NCBI GenBank assembly: GCA_009193035.1
Contig: SWDT01000005.1
Span: 496,001 to 560,000, forward strand
Direction: 5' to 3'
Length of the DNA stretch: 64,000 bases
From: Halicephalobus mephisto
Taxonomy: Eukaryota > Nematoda > Chromadorea > Rhabditida > Panagrolaimidae
Positions 11,967 through 23,492 of this stretch are shown here, one piece after another. Numbering within the stretch: position 1 is the first letter of the stretch; every line of letters begins with the position of its first letter. The notes under the pieces are model-generated. The model was not told the DNA's origin. It searched no databases and worked only from the letters and a program-made list of their open reading frames with translations. The position numbers and the translations under genes are program-made.

Positions 11967-12979
11967 TTACGGTGAAATAATATTTTTGTACTCGGTTTCT
12001 ACCATGTTTGATTTTCTGCTGCATTTTGTGGTTATGAAATAGGCTACCGTACTTAGGACAATGAATCCGAAAAGAACAAAGAGATATTCGTGGTTTTCGG
12101 AATTTGATCTCGGCGGGATTTTTGTGATGATGACATCCGGAAATTCGAATCTCTAAAAAACTTTTTTAATTTTATTTTTATTGTTTAAATTAACCTTGAT
12201 TACTTTAATGTCTGTGAATTTTAGGTTTTTTTGAGTCATCAAATCGGTGTAATCGCGGAAGTAGCCAGGATACAGAGGTCGGTAGTTATCGTAGATTTTC
12301 TTGGATTGAGTAGGTCTCAGGATGAAGTAAAAATCTACCTCATTTGGGTAATCTGGGACACATTTTTTACGAACTATCCGAGTAAAATTCTAAAAGATTA
12401 AAATTAAAGCATTTTTTAAAATTTTTGACTTTTATTTTTTAAAAATTCCATAAGATCCTAATTACACCTCTGTGGATTACTGTAATCCTTATCTCTAAAA
12501 TTAATTTTTTCATGTTTTAAATTTTCGATTTTAAATTATTTTCAAAAATTGGAAAATCTTAATTATATCCATGGGTTACTGTAGTCTTTACCTAAAACTT
12601 ACTTTTTTCATGTTTCCACTGTTTGCCAAAACGGTCAGAAATCTGTCCTCAAGTTCCTTCTCGGTTATTTCTTCTTTCGGAAGTTGGATTCTGGCCTTGA
12701 AGACGATATTCTCCAAATTAGGGACAGGAAGGACGTTGTTGCAAAGAAGGCTCTCATATATCTAAACAATAGTTATTTATCAATTGAAAATACAGTAATT
12801 ACCGTTTCAGAAACAGGCGTCACAAAATTGCAGATGCAGAAATCTTCGGATTTGTGGAAATTACACGTAAAAAATTCATTTAAATTTAATGGACATTTTG
12901 AATTTTTTTCTAAATTTTCGTTCAACAAATTTAAAGAATATACTGTATTTATGAACATGAAAAATAAAATAAACTTCAT
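11967..12979 (-). CDS. Small type I membrane protein of unknown function
   Basis: Family not recognised. Four exons (12979-12803, 12761-12603, 12389-12195, 12152-11967) join in phase 0 to 238 aa. Residues 1-15 (MKFILFFMFINTVYS) form a signal peptide. The luminal/extracellular part has seven Cys, including CPL, TCNF, FCIC, LLCNN and KKCVPDY, so disulfides are likely. Near residue 200 YLFVLFGFIVLSTVAYFI is one clear membrane span, followed by a short basic tail (TTKCSRKSN). Splice sites are good: ACG|GTAATT, AAA|GTAAGT, AAG|GTTAAT, with acceptors GTTTAG, CTTTTAG and TTTTTTAG. Coding is supported by four independent phase-compatible exons and by hydropathy. A nematode-restricted surface or ER protein is the simplest reading. 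Confidence 0.75.
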
Positions 12980-13947
12980 TTTTAAAAAATAAATTTAAAA
13001 ATTCAATTTTGTCCTAAAATTGACAATTATATTCAATTTTGAAATTTTCGAACTTTATGTTCTTTTTCAATCATGACCAAATTGAATCAAAAAATATATA
13101 ATTGAACAAAAAAATTACACATTTGCAAATTTCATAGATTTTTTAAAAAATTATTCATTAAAAAAAATTAAAATTTTTCGAATATGAATTTTAAGGGAAT
13201 TTAGGCAAAAAACAAATTTAAAAAGTTTATTTTAATAGAAAAATATCAAATTTAAAACTTTTTAAAACAAGAATTTAGGTAAAAAAAACAAAAAAAACGC
13301 GAGTTGATTTTAGTAAAAATTGCCAGATTTACCATTTTTCTGCTTCCACTCGCTCTTGCGCGGGAATTCAAACATCCCAATTATTTTACAACGCTATAAA
13401 AACTTTTGCGAAATTTCTTCAATATAGATTTTAAGGGAATTTAGATAAAAAGTAAATTTTAAAAATGGATTTTGGTAAAAATTATCAGATTTAAGACAAA
13501 AAAGAATTTAGGTAAAAAAACGCGAATTGATTTTAGTAAAAATTGCCAGATTTACCATTTTTCTGCTTCCACTCGCTCTTGCGCGGGAATTGAAAAACTT
13601 AAAAATTACTATTTTAAAAAATAAAAATTTTTATAAAATTATCTCAATAAGTTTCCAAATTCTCATAGAAAATCCTAAAACTTAAGTTAAAAAAGTTAAT
13701 TTCAATAAAAATTACCAGATTTACCATTTTCCAACTTTTTCGCGGGAATTCAAAAATATAAAAAATTATATTTAGAAAATCTACACTGAGGCATTTTTGT
13801 AAATCCTAAAACTTAAGTTAAAAAAGTTAATTTTAATAAAAATTGTCAAATTTACCATTTTCCGACTTTTTCGCGGGAATTCAAAAATAAAAAAAAACCA
13901 CTTTCTATTCAACATTACAAAATCCAAATTTTTATCAAAACAAAAAT
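12980..13947. repeat. Intergenic region with four dispersed-repeat copies
   Basis: A unit containing TTGCCAGATTTACCATTTTT then GCGCGGGAATTCAAA occurs at about 13,300, 13,530, 13,710 and 13,840. The same family lies at about 29,990, 53,410-53,720 and 54,470. No gene seen. Confidence 0.7.
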
Positions 13948-16900
13948 TCACAGAATTTCTGGAGATGGTTTAACTTTCAAATTTTTGTTATTCGACAATG
14001 TTAATGATTTTGAGTCATTTTTTGGAGTAATTGCACCAAAATATTTGATTTCTTTCATTTTTGAATTTTCTTTTTTCTTATTCGTCAAAAATATCTTCGG
14101 TTTCAAAATTGGCGTTCGTTCATTATTTACAGAAAAATTCCTTTTCACGTCATCAGTATACTGTATTTTTTTTTCTTCAGGACCTTCATCTGTCAAATCA
14201 ATTAAAATTTTTTTTCCTGATCCATCATTTTTCAACATTACACGTGGTCTTTTTTCTGGTTTTTTCCCAAAATTTACCGTAATTTTTGATTTAATGGGAA
14301 TATTATTTTCTTCATTTTGTAAAAGTTGTATAATTTTTTTTTCATATTCTGGATCATTGAAACTATCCATCAACGGTACTTTTGTTTTCTGAGGAATAAT
14401 CTGAATATCGTCATCTAGATCCCTTGAGGCTTCTTCCGGATCGATAGAAAACAAAGAATCATCTAGGGATTTTCTTCTGACATCTTCGGAAATTTTTTCA
14501 TTTTTCGAAAAAACTGAATCAATTTTTGGATTAATTTTTTGTATTAATTTTTCCGGTAATTCAAAATAATTTGAAACAAATTCTCTACAATCGAAACATC
14601 GTTGAAACATGTACATTCCTTCGAGATTGACGGTCCAGTAGACGTTGTTGGATTTGTGTTCTCGTCCCATTTTCAAGCAATATCGACAATTTGAAAACTA
14701 AAAATCATAACATTATAAAAATTAAAATTTTCAAAATTATCTCAAAGGAAATTTTTACAATTATTTAAAAAACAAATTTTCAAAAATCAATTTTTTTAAA
14801 TTTCATATATTTTGTGTAAAATTTAAAAAATTATTCTATTATAAAAATTAGTTTGTTAATAAAATTATTTCGGTATCAATTTTTCAAAGTTTTAAGATCA
14901 CGATTAAACAAGTAAATCCATTACAGTAATAAATTGCGAAATTTACCGTTTTCCTAATATTATTCAACCCTAAGCGGAAATTTAAGGAAATTTTTTTTAT
15001 AATTTTAGTTAATTAAATATTTAAATTAAAATCGAACCTGATATTGGACCCTCTTCGATCCATGGGGCTTAAGTATGAAGTACTGCCACAATCGGATAGT
15101 TACATTTTTGACAAATCTCCGATTAAATTGAATAACAAATTCATCCAATTCCGGAAGAGGCGAAATTCCAGAAGACATTCGAACAAGTTCCATGTTCATT
15201 GATAAATTCTGACATGTTTGATGTGATTGAGGTCTCGAAACGATGGAATAAATCGGGGCTATTTTCATTGGTCCATTCATTCTTGTTTGTTTTAGTACAA
15301 TATGGGGATTTTCTGCAACTTTCAACAATGGACAATTTTTATAATTGTGTGGAATAACTAGAGAATCAAGAAATATCGTTCTATCGTCTTTTGGCGGTTT
15401 ATCTAAAAAAATTAATTTATTTAAAAAAATAAGAATTTTTAAAAGTAATTTCAATACAATTTTTCAGAAATTACAGTATTCTAAAAATATTTTTAAATTC
15501 GAAATTAATAATATTTAAAAAAATAAAAAATTTTTAAAATAATTTTGACATGAATTTCAAAGTTTCCAAAAGTTACAGTAACCTAAGGGACAATTTCACT
15601 TTTAAGAGATGGTTGTTTCGTAATCTTAAATGACTTCATAATAATATTATTAGAATTTTTCAAAATTTTCTCAACACGATTTTTCAGAAATTACAGTATT
15701 CTAAAAATATCTTTGATTTCGAAATTAATAATAATATTTAAAAAAATAAAAACTTTTCAAAATAATTTCGACATGAATTTTAGAACTTTAGAAACTACAG
15801 TATTCTACTGATAACTTCGATTTCATAATTAACTTTTTAGAAATATATCCTCCTTAAATAAATCAAACACCTTCTACATCAGGGTTAACCGGGGTACACA
15901 ACCCTCAATCCATCTTCGAAAATTAATAATTAAAAATTAAAATCTCACTAAACATTAAAAAACCACAACACTACAGTACTATGTTAAAAACCAATTTAAA
16001 AACAAACCATAAAAAGTACATCCTTTCTTAAGCTGTAGGGATATTTTCCTGCCGGCTTTCGAAGACAGAAATAACCTGAAAACTCGGTTCTTGGTGTAGA
16101 CGGCCGGATCACAGAGAAAAGTTTCCTGATCTTCCTTCTTGACTATTCCTATCCCGGTATCCGACATTTTCTGGAGCAAGGCCTGGATGAACGTCCTCAT
16201 TGCCACGTTGTTCGGAAAAATATAATTTTCAGGAAAATGAACCACGGCATGAGCGCTAAATTTCGAATCCGTTGTTGAATCCAATATGAGCCAATTTTTC
16301 TTTGAAATTTTAAAACTATAATGTTCTTCGACAAGTTCATTGATGAGGTTAACAAAAGCATCGAGGATCTCACTTTCAACGAGATTCGGATTATCTTCTT
16401 TCTGATATTCCAGATCGAAATAAAGACGACAAGGATATCCTTCCTGGATCAACTCGTAAAAATGCCGAGGTCCGTTGTACTGATTCCTGTACCACATCCA
16501 GAATCCAGCCAAATCGGAGATCAGGAATTTCCTAAGAGCTGGAAAACCACATTGTTATAAAAATCATCAATTTTCTACAAAATGATCTTAATACAAATTT
16601 TCAGAACTTTTAAAAATAAAACTAGCCTAAAATTTCAGAGTTATGATAATTTCGTAATCAGTAAAGTATTAAGAAAGTCATATATCAATTTTCTACAAAA
16701 TTGTCTGAATGTGAATTTTTAAAAATAAAACTAGCCTAAATTTCAGAGTTATGATAATTTCGTAATCAGTAAAGTATTAAAAAAGTCATATCAATTTTTT
16801 ATAAAAGTGGTTTGGACGCGAATTTTTAGAAAGCAGTCTACGTAATAATTTCAATTTTGTACGATGATAATTTCGTAATCAGTTATATGAATGTTTCTAC

Positions 16901-17324
16901 GAAACTGTCTAGGGATGGATTTGCAAAAAATTTCAAAAATAATAGCATCCGAAAATTTCACTTTTTCGAGATTACTCTTTTGGGACCATATTCCTCTTAG
17001 ATGGGCTGAGGAACTCCTGAATTATGACTATATGAGATCTGGAATCTTCTACCTTTTAGAATTAAATTCCATATATGAAAGAGTCAATAGGTATCCTAAA
17101 AATCAAAACTAGGACTCGGATAATCCATAGAAAACTAGTTCTTTCGTTTGTTATTTAAAATTTTACGAATATTAAAAAACCAAACCTCCATGTGGTCCTC
17201 CAGAGTTCGGCAACTCCACGGAGAAACATCTTCTTCCAGGATGTTTTTTCAGGACTTCAAAGGCGTCTGCCTGCTTCGTGAACATTTGGAACTGGTTAGT
17301 GATCTCGTCGACCGGATCCATCAT
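13948..17324 (-). CDS. PRIMPOL: PrimPol primase-polymerase
   Basis: DNA-directed primase/translesion polymerase of the archaeo-eukaryotic primase superfamily; in vertebrates it reprimes stalled forks in nucleus and mitochondria. Exons 17324-17186, 16538-16008, 15402-15038 and 14697-13948 give 594 aa (human protein 560). Catalytic motif I is YFDLEYQ (D-x-E), motif II KFSAHAVVHF (S-x-H), motif III CDPAVYTKNRVFRLF. The conserved fingers/linker region includes GYPCRLYFDLE and ELDEFVIQF. The C-terminal zinc knuckle is present: CRYCLKMGREHKSNN with the following FQRCFDCREF supplies Cys-His-Cys-Cys ligands. The last 200 residues are charged and disordered; acidic DLDDDIQIIPQ could be an RPA contact (inference). 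Donors after exons 1-3 are weak-looking (G|GTTTGG, G|GTTTGT, CAG|GTTCGA) but all phases match. ATG 17324 precedes a second Met; an upstream exon cannot be excluded. Confidence 0.93.
15460..16900. repeat. Intronic duplicated segments in PrimPol
   Basis: In 15,460-15,840 a unit with TTTCAGAAATTACAGTATTC is present about three times. In 16,560-16,880 a unit with ATGATAATTTCGTAATCAGT is present three times (about 120 bp spacing). Both arrays lie in PrimPol introns. Confidence 0.65.
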
Positions 17325-17691
17325 GAAAAAAGAAATCAAGGCATCTAAATGACTGAAAATCACATTGTTTAAAATACTTTACAAATTATAAAATATAAAA
17401 ATCATTCGCGTTTTTCATATATCAACTAAATTCAAAAACTTACCAAAAAAGAATAATTTTAAAACAGATATTCAATAAAACCTGAAATAACTATGCTTAA
17501 AATATCCGATATCTTCTAATGTATGATCAGTGGTCAGAAACAGAGAAATTTAAAAATTGATATATCGAAATTCATTAAATTGAAATAAAATCATCTTGTA
17601 TAAGATATCCAACAAGTATTAAAGAATTATTAATAATAAAAAATGAAAATTTTAAAAAATCAAATCCAAAAATGAAAGAAAAACAACTTTA

Positions 17692-19030
17692 TCAAAGTGT
17701 AGCAAAATCGCGCGCTTTTTGCTTTTTAAATTTCCCTCCTCGTTCCTGGGAACTACCCAGTACCCCGGCTAGATAAAGATAAAAAATGCTCCCAGCAATC
17801 GAGTTTTGACGGAACTTTCCAAATTCACAGGTATTCAGAAGTTCCGGCACACTATCCCAGCTACTATGGTAAGAAATCAAAAATACTGACTCATCAGTAA
17901 AAAAACAACAAAAAATTCAATAAATTACAACAAAAATCGTTATTTTAACAGATAAAACTTTTCCAAAAATCACATTTTAATTTTTTTTAAATCTAAATTT
18001 TTAGTTTTTAAAATTTAAATTTTTTTATTTTTATTTTTTTAATTTTTTTTACTTTTTTTATTTTTATTTTTATTTTTTTTATTTTTATTTTTCAATAATT
18101 TAATAAATTTGCAATGTATGTGGTTTTTGAATAATAGTAAACTCCAAATTTGAATTTTTCTTCATTTCTGTTTTGTGTCGTGATTCATCTACTTCCGGAA
18201 ATCAGATTCCGGATCATGTTTCTTTTCGCGCCAAAAGTCCCTCAGGTCATCTGATAAGAAAAAATTCAGATTTTTATCGATTCAAAATTAAAAGTTCTTA
18301 AAAAAATCAAAAAAGTTCAAAAATTCTAAAAAATCGAAAAATTTTTAAATATTTTTAAAATTAAAATTTTACAATTCAATTTTGAAAATGTAAAATTCTA
18401 AAATTTTTATTGAATTCTGAAAATTTTTAAAGATTTTAGGAATATCTGGGAAATTTTAAAAATCTAAAATTTTTTTAATATTTTTGAATATTTCAGTGGA
18501 TTCTAAGAATTTCTATAAAGTTCTAGAATTCTGAAAATTTCCAAAGATTTTAGGAATATCTAGAAAATTTTAAAAATCTAAAAAATTTTTAATATTTTTG
18601 AATATTTCACTGGATTCTAAGAATTTCTGTAAAATTTAAAAATTTTTTATTTAATTCTGAAAATTTTTAAAGATTTCAGAAATATCTGGGAAATTTTAAA
18701 AATCTAAAAAATTTCAATATTTTTGAATATTTCACTGGATTCTAAGAATTTCTATAAAGTTCTAGAATTCTGAAAATTTCTAAAGATTTTAGGAATATCT
18801 GGGAAATTTTAAAAATCTAAAAAATTTTTAATATTTTTGAATATTTCACTGGATTCTGAAGGATTTTGGACCCTGTTACGAAATTTGAGCTCATTGATAC
18901 TTGAAAGTAGATAAATGGGAGACTTGGAGAAACTATGGAGATTGTCGCGTGCCAGTCTGTCGCCTGATCCCCGATGGCTATCAGGACTCCGGGGAATTGA
19001 GGTCGCGACGGAGGGATTGAGGATGACCTG
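17692..19030 (-). CDS. Hypothetical three-exon gene (weak)
   Basis: Not recognised and uncertain. Three segments are joined by compatible phases: about 19,027-18,901 (open, reading HQVILNPSVATSIPRSPDS and onward to SKSPIYLLS), 18,250-18,193 (NDLRDFWREKKHDPESDFR) and 17,863-17,692 (NSWDSVPELLNTCEFGKFR, ending KARDFATL). Donors are A|GTATCA and AA|GTAGAT; acceptors are CTTATCAG and TACCATAG. The product has one weak hydrophobic stretch, SIFYLYLAGVLG. No start codon was found; segment 1 is open in more than one frame, so its frame was chosen by codon pattern and phase. It lies head-to-head with the UGT gene. It could be a small nematode-specific protein or a chance join. Confidence 0.3.
17881..18860. 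repeat. Low-complexity sequence with a ~120-bp tandem array
   Basis: About 18,000-18,080 is T-rich simple sequence. From about 18,400 to 18,860 a unit containing GGAATATCTGGGAAATTTTA and TTGAATATTTCACTGGATTC is repeated four times. It would lie in an intron of the weak minus-strand gene. Confidence 0.75.
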
Positions 19031-19155
19031 GTGCGAAGTGCAACTTCATCGACCTGTCCTTCCCCTCTGGCAAATCTCCTTATGGATCTTTTTTCATTCA
19101 CTTTTTATTCTAAACTTTTTTGAAAATTTCAAAATCTGATTTGTTAATTTTAAAA

Positions 19156-22100
19156 ATGAAAATTTTCGAATTTTTTATTTTTTTAAATTTTATTTTTGAA
19201 ATAGAATCTTCGAAAATCCTAATTTGGTCTCCGTTGCTGGGCCGGAGCCACGTGAGATTCATGGCCAGGATAGCGGATATCCTCGTCGAAGAAGGCCACA
19301 ACGTGACTTTCTTCCAGACGGTGTTCGACCCGGACACCGCCCCAGATTACGGTACATCGGCCCAGAACGTCATAGTCCATCATCCCACTGGCTTCGATCC
19401 AAATTTTCTTTATTTATTCGATTACAAAAATTCACAAATGTTCAGAAGAACTGAGAATCTTCTCTGGCCAGACAATATCCACAGATTGCTGAAAGTTTCT
19501 TTGGATCAATGCCGGGGATTAATCGGAGATCCAATCACTTCCAAATTGAAAAAAGAAAAATTTGATCTCGTAATTTTCGAACTCATTGATCTCTGTCCCG
19601 GTCTGTGGCTCCAGTATCTCAACGTCGAGAAAATCATCGCCACCTCGTCCTACGGTACAGCTCCCATCATGGAGGCCGTCAGTGGCATCAACGCGAATCC
19701 TAGCTACGTTCCTTGTGAGTTGTTTTGCTTATTAAACAAAATCCAGAAGAATCTTCAGAATCTCAAACAAGTTTCTGAAATCGTTCAAGACGTCCTAAAA
19801 AATCCTTCGAAAATTCAGAATCTTCCGTGGAGTTTCTGGAAGCTTCTAAAAATCTCCAGAATCTTAGTTTTCGGAATATTTATGAAAGATTCTGAATTGT
19901 AGAAAATTTTATGAAAGTTTTTAGAAAATTCTAAAATCGAATTAAAGTTTCTAGAATTTTCCAGAATCCAATTGAAGTTTTTAGAAAATTCTAAAATCGA
20001 ATTAAAGTTTCTAAAATTCTTCAGAATCCAATTGAAGTTTTTAGAAAATTCTAAAATCAAATTAAAATTTCTAAAATTCTTCAGAATCCAATTGAAGTTT
20101 TTAGAGTTTTTCAGAATCTCATGGAAACTTCTAGAATCAGATATTCTAAAATTTTCCAAAAAGTTTCAAAAATTCACCTCAAAAACATTTCTCACTAATT
20201 TTAATTCTACAGTAATACAACTTCAAAATTAACACCCAAAACTTCAATTTTTAGAAATCCTTTAAAGTTTAAAAAATCAAAGTTAATAAATTTTAAAATT
20301 ATTTTTAAAAAATTAAAAAAATAAAAAAAAATAAAATTTTTAATAACTTTAATAATAAATAAAATTATTTTAGATATCTTCAGCAAGGCCACTGATGAAA
20401 TGACTTATTTCGAAAGATTTGAAAATTTACTTTTCGCTATTGTCCAAAGAATTTTCCTGGATTATAATTCTCGAGAATTACTGAAAACTTCAGACATTAA
20501 TCCCAAAAATGATCTGATTGATCCATTATTGTTTTTATCGAAGAAATTAAGTGCTTATTTCATCAATGCAAATGAATTCAGCGAAACAGCCAGACCTGTC
20601 TTGAGAAATATGGTTTTCGTCGGCGGATTAATGGTCCAGGATAAGCAGAAACCGTTAAGTGGAGTCTGTTTTATATTATTATATTTTATATTATTATATA
20701 TTATATTATTATATATTATATTATTATATATTATATTATTATATATTATATTATTATATATTATATTATTATATATTACTTTATTTTATATTATTATATA
20801 TTATTATATATTATATTATATTATATTACTTTATTTTATTTTATTTTATTTTATCTTATTTTATTTTATCTTATTTTTTTTTCGAATCTCGTAGGTATCG
20901 TCTGGATCTGGTTAACCTAAATTCACAGAGCCAGTACTTTGTTGTGAATGTTACTGAATATAGTTATCCAGAGAGTTCATGCTTAATTTTTTACAGCCCT
21001 TGACAGAAAGCTAACCTACTAGTGTAGGATTGGTTTTGTTTTATTATTCATCTTTATCAAATCTTCACACAAAAAATAATTTTTTTTATTAATCAAAACT
21101 AATTTTCATCGCTTTCTAGACATATCTAAAAAGTTATTTTTAAAATTAAAAATAAATTATTTAAAATATTCCAAAATTGAAAAATTTAAAATTTACAGAA
21201 ATTACGAAATTTTGAATTTTACAGAAATTACGAAATTTTTAATTTTATGAAAATTATGAAATTTTAAGTTTTATGAAAATTATAAAGTTTTTAATTTTAT
21301 AGAAATTATGAAATTTTTAATTTTATGAAAATTATGAAATTTTTAATTTTACAGAAATTATGAAATTTTAAGTTTTATGAAAATTATAAAGTTTTTAATT
21401 TTTAGGAGTATGCCCAAATTTACGATTCGTGTCCTTCTGGAGTCGTTGTTTTCTCCTTCGGATCCATGGTTCGGACTAAAAATTTACCAAATTTGATCAA
21501 ACTGGACCTGATCAAGGCCTTCAAGGCTTTTCCTAATCTTTGTTTTATCTGGAAAGTGGATCAAGATGATTTCAAAGATGAACTTCTAAAAAACGCCACG
21601 ATTGAAGCTGGAAATATTTTTGTCCGATTCTGGATTCCTCAGCAGCAACTTTTTTCGGACAAAAGGACCAGGTTGTTCATAACACATGCTGGAGCGAATT
21701 CCATCAACGAAGTCTTCGCTTTTGGAATTCCGGTGATCACGATTCCACTTTACTTGGACAACAACCACAACAGTGCTTCTGCCATCAGAAGAGGTCTCGG
21801 AGTGAATCTGAACAAACTGAACCTGAACACAGAATCCATGAAAACAGCCATATCCGAAGTCCTGGGCAACTCCAGTTCAGTCAATCTTTACAAACAAAAA
21901 GCAGAAAAAATGGCCAAACAACTAAAAACACATCGAAGGAAAATCCGAAAAGAGATATTGGAGTGGTCCAACAAGGTCCTCGAGTTCGGCCCTCTGGACC
22001 AGATGATCCTTGCTTCGATAAATCTGAACTTTTTCCAACTTTACTGTCTCGACATCATCGTGCCTGGTGCGACGGTCCTTCTGGGATCCACATATTGTGT

Positions 22101-22173
22101 TTATTGTTTTTTAAAATTGTTATTTACTAAATTATTCGAGAAATTTTCCAAATCTAAATTAAAATTATCTTAA
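19156..22173 (+). CDS. UDP-glycosyltransferase (UGT)
   Basis: Membrane-bound GT1-family enzyme transferring glucose or glucuronate from UDP-sugar to small lipophilic acceptors, facing the ER lumen. Exons 19156-19714, 20374-20663 and 21406-22173 give 538 aa. ATG 19156 starts the signal peptide MKIFEFFIFLNFIF. The N-terminal acceptor domain contains SPLLGRSHVRFMARIADIL. The donor-binding signature lies in exon 3: PQQQLFSDKRTRLFITHAG, then NSINEVFAFGIPVITIPLY and the family residues DNNHNS. The C-terminal anchor is ATVLLGSTYCVYCFLKLL followed by Lys-rich tail. Donor 1 is T|GTGAGT; donor 2 (GGA|GTCTGT) is unusual but restores KPLSGEYAQIYDSCPSG. AATAAAG near 22,238 may be the polyadenylation signal. 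Both long introns are repeat-filled. Confidence 0.93.
19905..20130. repeat. 60-bp tandem repeat in UGT intron 1
   Basis: Roughly 3.5 units of AGTTTTTAGAAAATTCTAAA followed by TTCTTCAGAATCCAATTG. Units are close to 60 bp and highly similar. Confidence 0.8.
20670..20880. repeat. ATATT/TTATT microsatellite in UGT intron 2
   Basis: About 210 bp of TTATATTATTATA-type repeats, turning into TTTTA repeats. It begins within about 7 nt of the 5' splice site at 20664. Confidence 0.9.
21170..21400. repeat. Short tandem array at the end of UGT intron 2
   Basis: Repeats of AAATTATGAAATTTTTAATT with AAGTTTTATGAAAATTATAA run up to the acceptor TTTTTAG at 21405. Confidence 0.7.
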
Positions 22174-22295
22174 TCAAAAAAATTGATCTTATGTAGGATA
22201 CTGTAACTTTCCAGGATCTTCTGAAAACGCGAGTCCAATAATAAAGTTTAAAATTATTGTTTTTAGAATTAAACATTTCAGAATCCATATAAAAA

Positions 22296-22447
22296 CAGAA
22301 AAAAGCGTAACTTTTGGCGCTATAATAGTTATAAAATGTAACACAATCGTCACATTTTCCATGAATATTCGACATTAGTGACGAAAATTGCAACCTGATA
22401 GTGACGATTTCCACTTATTATTGGACCAAAAGTTACGCTTTTTGTGT
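22296..22447. mobile_element. MITE family 2, copy 1
   Basis: Near-perfect inverted ends: AAAAAGCGTAACTTTTGG at the left and CCAAAAGTTACGCTTTTT at the right. The interior (AACACAATCGTCACATTTTC) is shared with copy 2. Confidence 0.88.
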
Positions 22448-22542
22448 GTTGATATCGATGGATTGTATATGATATATGAATGCACTAAAACGGCTTTGAT
22501 GTATCAGATATATTAGATTCAATGTATAGTTATATTATGTTC
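22448..22542. repeat. Dispersed GATGTATC/GATACATT repeat
   Basis: Sequence such as AAACGGCTTTGATGTATCAG, shared with 1,540-1,765 and 26,400-26,650. It separates two MITE copies. Confidence 0.6.
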
Positions 22543-22705
22543 ACATAAAAAAGCGTAACTTTTGGCTCTGTAACAATTGTAAAAAGTGACAAAATGTAAC
22601 ACAATCGTCACATTTTCCATGAATATTCGACATTAGTGACGAAAATTGCAACCTGATAGTGACGATTTCCACTTATTATTAGGCCAAAAGTTACGCTTTT
22701 TGTGT
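22543..22705. mobile_element. MITE family 2, copy 2
   Basis: Same inverted ends as copy 1 (AAAAAAGCGTAACTTTTGG and its complement). It adds an internal segment GTAAAAAGTGACAAAATG absent from copy 1. Confidence 0.88.
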
Positions 22706-23492
22706 ATGGAATTTATTATTTTTGACATCGTGACAAAAGTAGAGTGACACGTTTATTCGACGGTTAAGATAGTGAAATCTCTAACTTAGGATAATAAGAC
22801 TTAAAGCAATGATGACTCTCTCAGGTGAACTTTTACTGAGTTTAAATACCTCAGTTTAGCCGTTTAGAACCATACTTCTGGGATTTCTATAAGTTAAAAG
22901 CGCTCTTTGCATGCACTAACTACACACATGAACGGCTATTTTTTAAAATCATTGCTTTTGAAATACTGGAAGAACTTGAAATTTAAATTATCGTAATCCA
23001 AAAAACTTGTAGATGATAAAGTGTATCTAAAAGTCTTCCAAAAATCAGGTTTTATCAATGAATAACAAAACTGATCAACTTCATTTACCTCACCTCTTTA
23101 GTACCTATCTACAGAATCCTGTATTTTCTAAAATTATTCCTCAAATCTAATCTGAAATCAACATAATCCAAAAAATTGTAATCTTGTACAAGACAACTCG
23201 TCCCGAATCTTGCGAAACCGCGATTCGATCGATAAAGTACAAAACTGTCATAGACAGATTATTAAAATTACACAAACAAGCCGGAATGCAAATGAATACA
23301 GAAGTCACGTCATCTGGAATAATCTGAAACGTGGATGACGGGAATCAGAATGATAAACATGGACGACCCGAGTTAATCCCCGTTGTTCGGCCTTGAAACC
23401 CTGTATCCCCGCCCCTGACAGAACTCTACAAAAGGACCGTCAGAATCCGTAGAATCGTATTGAAACAGCTTCGTATTTTTTGGAAGCGAAAA
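22706..23492. promoter_or_regulatory. Intergenic and presumed promoter of the secreted-protein gene
   Basis: No gene seen. From about 23,270 the sequence is unique and less AT-rich, with TGATAA at 23,351 (a GATA-factor-type site, the class used by intestinal genes in nematodes) and a CACGTCA motif near 23,305. Function is inferred from position only. Confidence 0.35.

Noticed and set aside
22..17324. A polycistronic operon of the six minus-strand genes
   Set aside because: Gaps are roughly 400-2,600 bp instead of about 100 bp, and no SL2-type signals could be recognised.
20400..21003. Frames rich in Leu/Ile/Tyr after UGT exon 2
   Set aside because: Read-through into the TTATATTATT microsatellite; the exon ends at 20663.
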